Part shown: in pieces, positions 61,101-64,000 of the stretch
How the letters are laid out: each line of letters opens with the position of its first letter
Numbering within the stretch: the stretch's first letter is position 1
Position numbers and translations under genes: made by a program
The notes under the pieces: generated by a model
Seen by the model: the letters and a program-made list of their open reading frames with translations, nothing else
What the model was told of the DNA's origin: nothing
Database searches by the model: none
Origin: Tetragonia tetragonoides
Lineage: Eukaryota; Streptophyta; Magnoliopsida; Caryophyllales; Aizoaceae
Direction of reading: 5' to 3'
Length of the DNA: 64,000 nt
Assembly (NCBI GenBank): GCA_038025085.1
Contig: CM076152.1
Span: 27,841,501-27,905,500 of the forward strand

Positions 61101-62140
61101 AGTCAGTATTGTACAACCAGGTCGGATATAGCCCTCCAACTCAATAGGCATACTGCCCAACCACTGAAATATCTGCAGATATATGCTAACCAGTTAGCCA
61201 AACCTGACATCTGTTACTCAGAAAAGAAACAAGAATGCTTCACTACTAAACTGCAACACGATTCATTAAAGTACTTGGTGTCGAAGTCGTCGAGGAAATT
61301 CTGCAGGATTCCAGTCGTAGAGTTTAAATGAGATACGACCTGTAGGGCACTATAATAAAAATTATTATTAATGCATAACAGGGAAGGAGAGAGTGAATCC
61401 CAAACTGGAAAGACCGAACAAACTTACCATGGATGAGTATGTACTCTTGTCATCAAAAGAGGGTGGAGCATGATCACGCTTGGAAATGTCTACTTCCTTA
61501 TCCATTTGGGTAAAAGTCATAACACTATCAGTTTCAATATTCTGAGACTCAAGTGCTGAACAAAGGTTCGACAAAGTTCCATCTTTAGAATCTTCCCTTT
61601 CAGCAATTTGGCTGCTTGACCATGCATTATCTGCCATCAAGGAAATTTACTTAATACAACATCAACATCAAACAATGGCATCAAAAAGGCTCCCGCCCAG
61701 GTGGAGTAAGGGGGGTCAGGTGTACACAGTCTTACGCCCTTACCCCTGTGGAAACAGATATGCTATTTTCATTTGACCCTTGATCCGAATGTGTGACAAT
61801 ACCAAATCATAAACCTCATCAACGAGGCATGTTCATCACACCATACAACACAAGATGCACTTATCAAGATAATTCTCCCAAATAAGACTATCTGACCACC
61901 ATCAGATGATCTTAAAAGCACATACATTAAAATTTAATAACAAACATGGCTCATTTTTTTACAATACCTTTCCCTGCTTCACCATCAGAGGAAATATCTT
62001 CTGTCTGCACATCCCCCTGAGGTTCCTTTTCCATTGCTCCTCTAGAGTCAGCAGGCTTCCTTCGCCGTCTATTGTTGTGGCGCTCTAGTTTACGTCTACA
62101 ACTACGTTTGCCTTCATCAAAATCCGACAACACATGAAAC
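46185..62140 (-). CDS. SPL7: SPL7-type SBP-box transcription factor, nine 3' exons (5' exons outside window)
   Basis: Exons in order: 62140-61968, 61630-61428, 61349-61275, 61172-61065, 58978-58864, 57856-57721, 54011-53843, 49857-49282, 46487-46185. All junctions are GT-AG and the frame holds over 1,858 nt to TAG. The first exon here begins inside the SBP domain at [14 protein letters not shown], the usual SBP intron position, and includes the basic [14 protein letters not shown] nuclear signal. Then follow [20 protein letters not shown] and [13 protein letters not shown], typical of large SPLs. The C-terminus has a Cys-rich CGCPCCEKK segment, EWPRKSC and a hydrophobic helix ([17 protein letters not shown]) before [10 protein letters not shown]. 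In Arabidopsis, SPL7 binds GTAC motifs and drives copper-deficiency responses; its C-terminal helix can tether it to membranes. The first zinc-finger half lies beyond 64000. Confidence 0.92.
47247..47334 (+). repeat. Perfect 44-bp tandem duplication in the last SPL7 intron
   Basis: AGAGTTGTCAAGTAATTGAT and the following 24 bases occur at 47247 and again at 47291. The copies are identical except for the final base. Confidence 0.92.
48150..48842. mobile_element. Non-autonomous hAT element, 693 bp, in the last SPL7 intron
   Basis: Perfect 16-bp inverted termini CAGGGGCGAAGCCAGG / CCTGGCTTCGCCCCTG and an exact 8-bp target duplication CATATATT (48142-48149 and 48843-48850). No transposase frame inside. 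The terminus type is common among plant hAT MITEs. Confidence 0.9.
50622..52222 (-). mobile_element. 5'-truncated LINE fragment interrupted by a second LINE, SPL7 intron
   Basis: The outer element covers 50622-51299 plus 52168-52222. The target duplication ACCCATTCATT is exact (50611-50621 and 52223-52233), and a T run marks the 3' end at the left. Sequence near 50729-50990 encodes the family C-terminus ([20 protein letters not shown]) with frame breaks. It stops at 51299, where the second copy begins, and resumes on the other side with AAGTCTGGGAATCATCGC, which aligns to the matching part of the inner copy. Confidence 0.88.
51300..52153 (-). mobile_element. Inner LINE fragment nested in the outer LINE
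   Basis: Flanked by GACACCAGAGGAGT (51286-51299) and GACACCAGATGAGT (52154-52167), a 14-bp target duplication with one mismatch. It opens on the plus strand with a T run and AGATAAGAAAAATTTTATT. An open frame (52191-51397) encodes the zf-RVT end: [34 protein letters not shown] and WLERNSRDF. It is less decayed than the outer copy, consistent with a later insertion. Confidence 0.88.
52832..52875 (-). mobile_element. Extremely truncated SINE, 44 bp with 19-bp TSD
   Basis: The 19-mer CTGTGTCCCCTCTCCTCTT is exact at 52813-52831 and 52876-52894. Between lie a T-rich run and AGATAACATGGGTGTCCAAG plus ten bases. The non-T part resembles the 3' end of the element at 58246 (GATCACATGGGTGTC). This is a retroposition event that kept only the last few dozen bases. 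Confidence 0.75.
54407..54939 (+). pseudogene. GRF-type zinc-finger-like gene remnant
   Basis: In mixed frames I read GKPVAFRP, then [12 protein letters not shown], then TENCNFFK, which resembles the GRF zinc finger of plant transposon-associated proteins. A lysine-rich helix and a hydrophobic end, [18 protein letters not shown], follow to the stop. Frame changes and stops break it. Such genes are often carried by MULE-type elements. Confidence 0.4.
54983..55483 (-). pseudogene. PB1-like domain fragment of a MULE-type protein
   Basis: The open frame contains [20 protein letters not shown], then [20 protein letters not shown]. This matches the pattern of the plant PB1-like domain (HHGG, YVGG, DxDKLSYFE) found at the start of many MuDR-type transposase proteins. 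No transposase core follows within the window part. It converges on the GRF remnant at 54407, so both may be parts of one decayed element starting near 54107. Confidence 0.5.
55705..56314. mobile_element. Non-autonomous hAT element, 610 bp
   Basis: Ends TAGGGGTG and CACCCCTA are exact inverted repeats. The flanking octamers ATTCTTTC (55697-55704) and ATTCTTAC (56315-56322) agree at seven of eight. The interior is rich in GGATT/AATCC motifs and non-coding. Confidence 0.78.
56760..57150 (+). mobile_element. LINE RNase H fragment, plus strand, SPL7 intron
   Basis: Translation near 56830-57130 gives [56 protein letters not shown] and [12 protein letters not shown], the RVT_3-type RNase H end of a plant LINE. 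Stops interrupt it. It lies antisense to SPL7, unlike the RT-bearing LINE pieces in the same gene. Confidence 0.75.
58246..58410 (-). mobile_element. Probable tRNA-derived SINE in an SPL7 intron
   Basis: Starts on the plus strand with an 18-base T run, then GATCACATGGGTGTCTAGTC. On the minus strand, GATAGCTCAGCACTAAC resembles a Pol III A box and CTATTCGAGAGG a weak B box, followed by the shared 3' end and A tail. I could not find a convincing target duplication. Confidence 0.45.
59036..60318 (-). mobile_element. 5'-truncated LINE fragment in an SPL7 intron
   Basis: GTAAATGATAACGGT occurs at 59021-59035 and again at 60331-60345, with a further near-copy at 60319-60332, so the right-hand target copy is doubled. 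The T run and AGATAAAAGAAAATTTATAT at the left are the 3' end. Open frames encode [20 protein letters not shown] (60256-59852), then [38 protein letters not shown] and [12 protein letters not shown]. Same LINE family as the 50622 pair. Confidence 0.85.
61675..61780 (+). mobile_element. SINE-like fragment
   Basis: GGTGGAGTAAGGGGGGTCAG, then GTACACAGTCTTACGCCCTT and ACCCCTGTGGAAACAGA resemble a conserved block shared by many plant SINEs. It lies in the intron between the first two SPL7 exons of this window. The ends and TSD were not resolved. Confidence 0.4.
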
Positions 62141-64000
62141 CTACAAAGAAGCCACCAACGATGGAGATCTTTTAGCATGAGATCAAGTACATTCTATAAC
62201 GTGTGTGTTGCATAAAAAGAGCAAAATTCCTTCTTCATATCTCACATACGTATCTCACTTTTCCACTTGAACCTCTACTGCAGGAAGCAACTAATATCCG
62301 TATTCAAAAAATGATAAGACCCTTTTAAACTCTAGAATTTTTGTGATGCCACAGTGCTACTCAATAAGTTATCAAGTTTAGATTTCACAATGAACACAGA
62401 AAGTTAGATCTGCTATATAATCACTAAGTTTGGACAGCATAAATCAGCAGCAATATGGCTTATGTTGTATAATTCAATTAATGGGGGGAAGTGATCATCA
62501 AAAGAAATAACGAGACTACAGTACTGCAAGAAAATATTTCAGATCCAGAACAGTATATCATGCAGGTTAGGAACAGGTGAGGAAGCAAACTTCAAAGAAG
62601 TCTAGATGGTCTAAGGAAAGTGCAAACCAAGATGGAGCTGTTATCAACTCCACCTAACTTTCCCAGTGATGATCCAACATTCTCATACTCAAGCTGAGGA
62701 AAAACTCCAGGTCATATGGTGCATTTAAAGCGCTTAATCAGGCATTCTAGCAGGAAAGAACAGATGGGACCATGCTTAGCTGCATAAAATTTGGCGGGTT
62801 TGAAGCCAACGCAAAGTGGAAACAAGGAAATAGATATGCTCTCTTGTATACAATGAAGTGCAAAGAGATAGAATTCTGGATGACACAACCACTAAATGAA
62901 AGTCTTTCAGCTGGCAGCATCAGGTAGGTTTGGACCAGAATAGACTGGTTGAGTTTATTTCATATGTAACCATTTAAAACCAAAAAACTACGAGTGAGGA
63001 TAAAGGAGTTGGGAGCCCAACCACAAGTAAGGAATCATAAACGCGTGGAATCAACTGGATGAGTATAGCAAGCTAAGTACTCTTTAGAAGGCTATACTCG
63101 CAGACTAATATCTCGAACTGTACCTTGTGCATTTTCTTACTCCCACTCTCACTCTTCTGATTGTACCTATGATCTTGATGCATAGCTTATTAACTTCCCT
63201 ATTAATAATCAATCTTAATCATTAAGTAGAAGAAAATTGTATACTAAACTTGAAAATAAGCAAGGGGTGACAAGCAGTCCTCATATAGAATTATATTTAC
63301 AAATTTGCCTAGTTTTTCTGGACACTAGAAATGAAGCAACCCCTAAAAGCTCCTCCTGCCTTAGCCCATATAGAAGCTAAAAAGTTGCTCTATCCCATTC
63401 AAGCTCAGGTGACAAAGTGGCCCTAGAAAAAGCTCTCGCATTCCGCCACAACCATATGCACCAAAGGACCAGAAAGAAAGCACTCGTCCAAAGTAACTTC
63501 TTCTCCTTGTCTCTCTCGAAGCCCAAAGGCAAATCTCCAAGAGATCCAAGACAGTAGCCAGGCATACCCAATGCTCTCCCAGGATACCAAACAGCTTGCA
63601 CCACAGAAAGCACGCCATATCACAGTGGAGGAAGACATGTGAGAAATATAAAAAAGGGGTGCAACTCGAGGACTTAATGATCAACCTTTTATCATTTTTT
63701 CCTGATGACTAAAAGGGAAGTCTGTAAACATATTCTAACAAGAAAAAGTCGAGGCACACTGGACTTGCTTAGAGAATTGAAAATTTTGCAGTCTAATATT
63801 ACGAATTTTCCTCCTGTCATATACACTTAGGTGCCTAACACACAATGATTAATTTCCTTGACATCTTTTCTTAGAGTGTTGCACTGGTAGTCTGGTACAG
63901 CCGTTGTACCAAACGACAACCTAATTCAATGGTCACTGTAAACAGTTCGAGGTCAAATATTTTAGGGGTCCCTTTGAGAATATCTGAGTATTAGAGACTT
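62141..64000 (-). other. SPL7 intron running off the right edge
   Basis: No exon of SPL7 is recognisable here. The missing first half of the SBP domain (Cys-rich first finger and CQQC) must lie beyond 64000, so this intron exceeds 1.86 kb. It contains the LINE fragment at 63240-63646; the rest shows no recognisable feature. Confidence 0.75.
63240..63646 (-). mobile_element. LINE 3' fragment in the 5'-most visible SPL7 intron
   Basis: Minus-strand frames read FLHCDMACFLWCKLFGILGE and ALGMPGYCLGSL, then WCIWLWRNARAFSRATLSPE. These parallel the C-terminal frames of the 59036 copy ([20 protein letters not shown] and [12 protein letters not shown]). The 3' tail has decayed: no clear T run remains at the left end. 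Confidence 0.7.

Overview
This is nuclear DNA of a flowering plant, most likely a eudicot. It contains two spliced plant genes with GT-AG introns: an ERD6-like sugar transporter and an SPL7-type SBP-box transcription factor. Almost everything else is plant transposable-element sequence: a Tat/Ogre-like and a Ty1/copia LTR element, a solo LTR, L1-type LINEs with plant RNase H, SINE pieces, and hAT, Tourist and Stowaway MITEs. I cannot name the species from sequence alone.

Layout. 1-627 is unassigned flank. 628-13706 is one large LTR retrotransposon with gag remnants only and several tandem arrays. A 3.2-kb solo LTR (6740-9962, 5-bp target-site duplication, TSD) has inserted into it. 13862-15818 is a decayed MULE/Ulp1-type gene on the minus strand. 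17894-22916 is a near full-length LINE (minus strand, 13-bp TSD), followed by a Helitron 3' end and a LINE tail. 24077-37460 (minus) is an 18-exon transporter gene whose exons join into an uninterrupted 489-residue frame; intron 10 carries a 3.1-kb LINE and other introns carry MITEs. 38914-43816 is a copia element with intact LTRs and TSD but broken reading frames. 46185-62140 (minus) holds the nine 3' exons of SPL7; its first exon or exons lie beyond the right edge. Its introns carry a hAT MITE pair, nested LINE fragments, SINE pieces and a decayed GRF/PB1-like element.

How the parts relate. The two host genes are unconnected in function: one moves sugars across a membrane, the other is the copper-deficiency regulator of plants. 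Their reading frames were kept while their introns grew by insertion. All five RT-domain LINE insertions found inside these introns lie in the same orientation as the host gene; one older RNase H fragment is antisense.

I found no new enzyme system or defence locus. The most interesting material is structural: nested insertions readable from their TSDs, an inverted MITE pair in a transcribed intron, tandem arrays inside a retrotransposon, and small duplication events inside LINEs. All coordinates and splice sites were read by eye. Family names rest on motif recognition, not on a database search.
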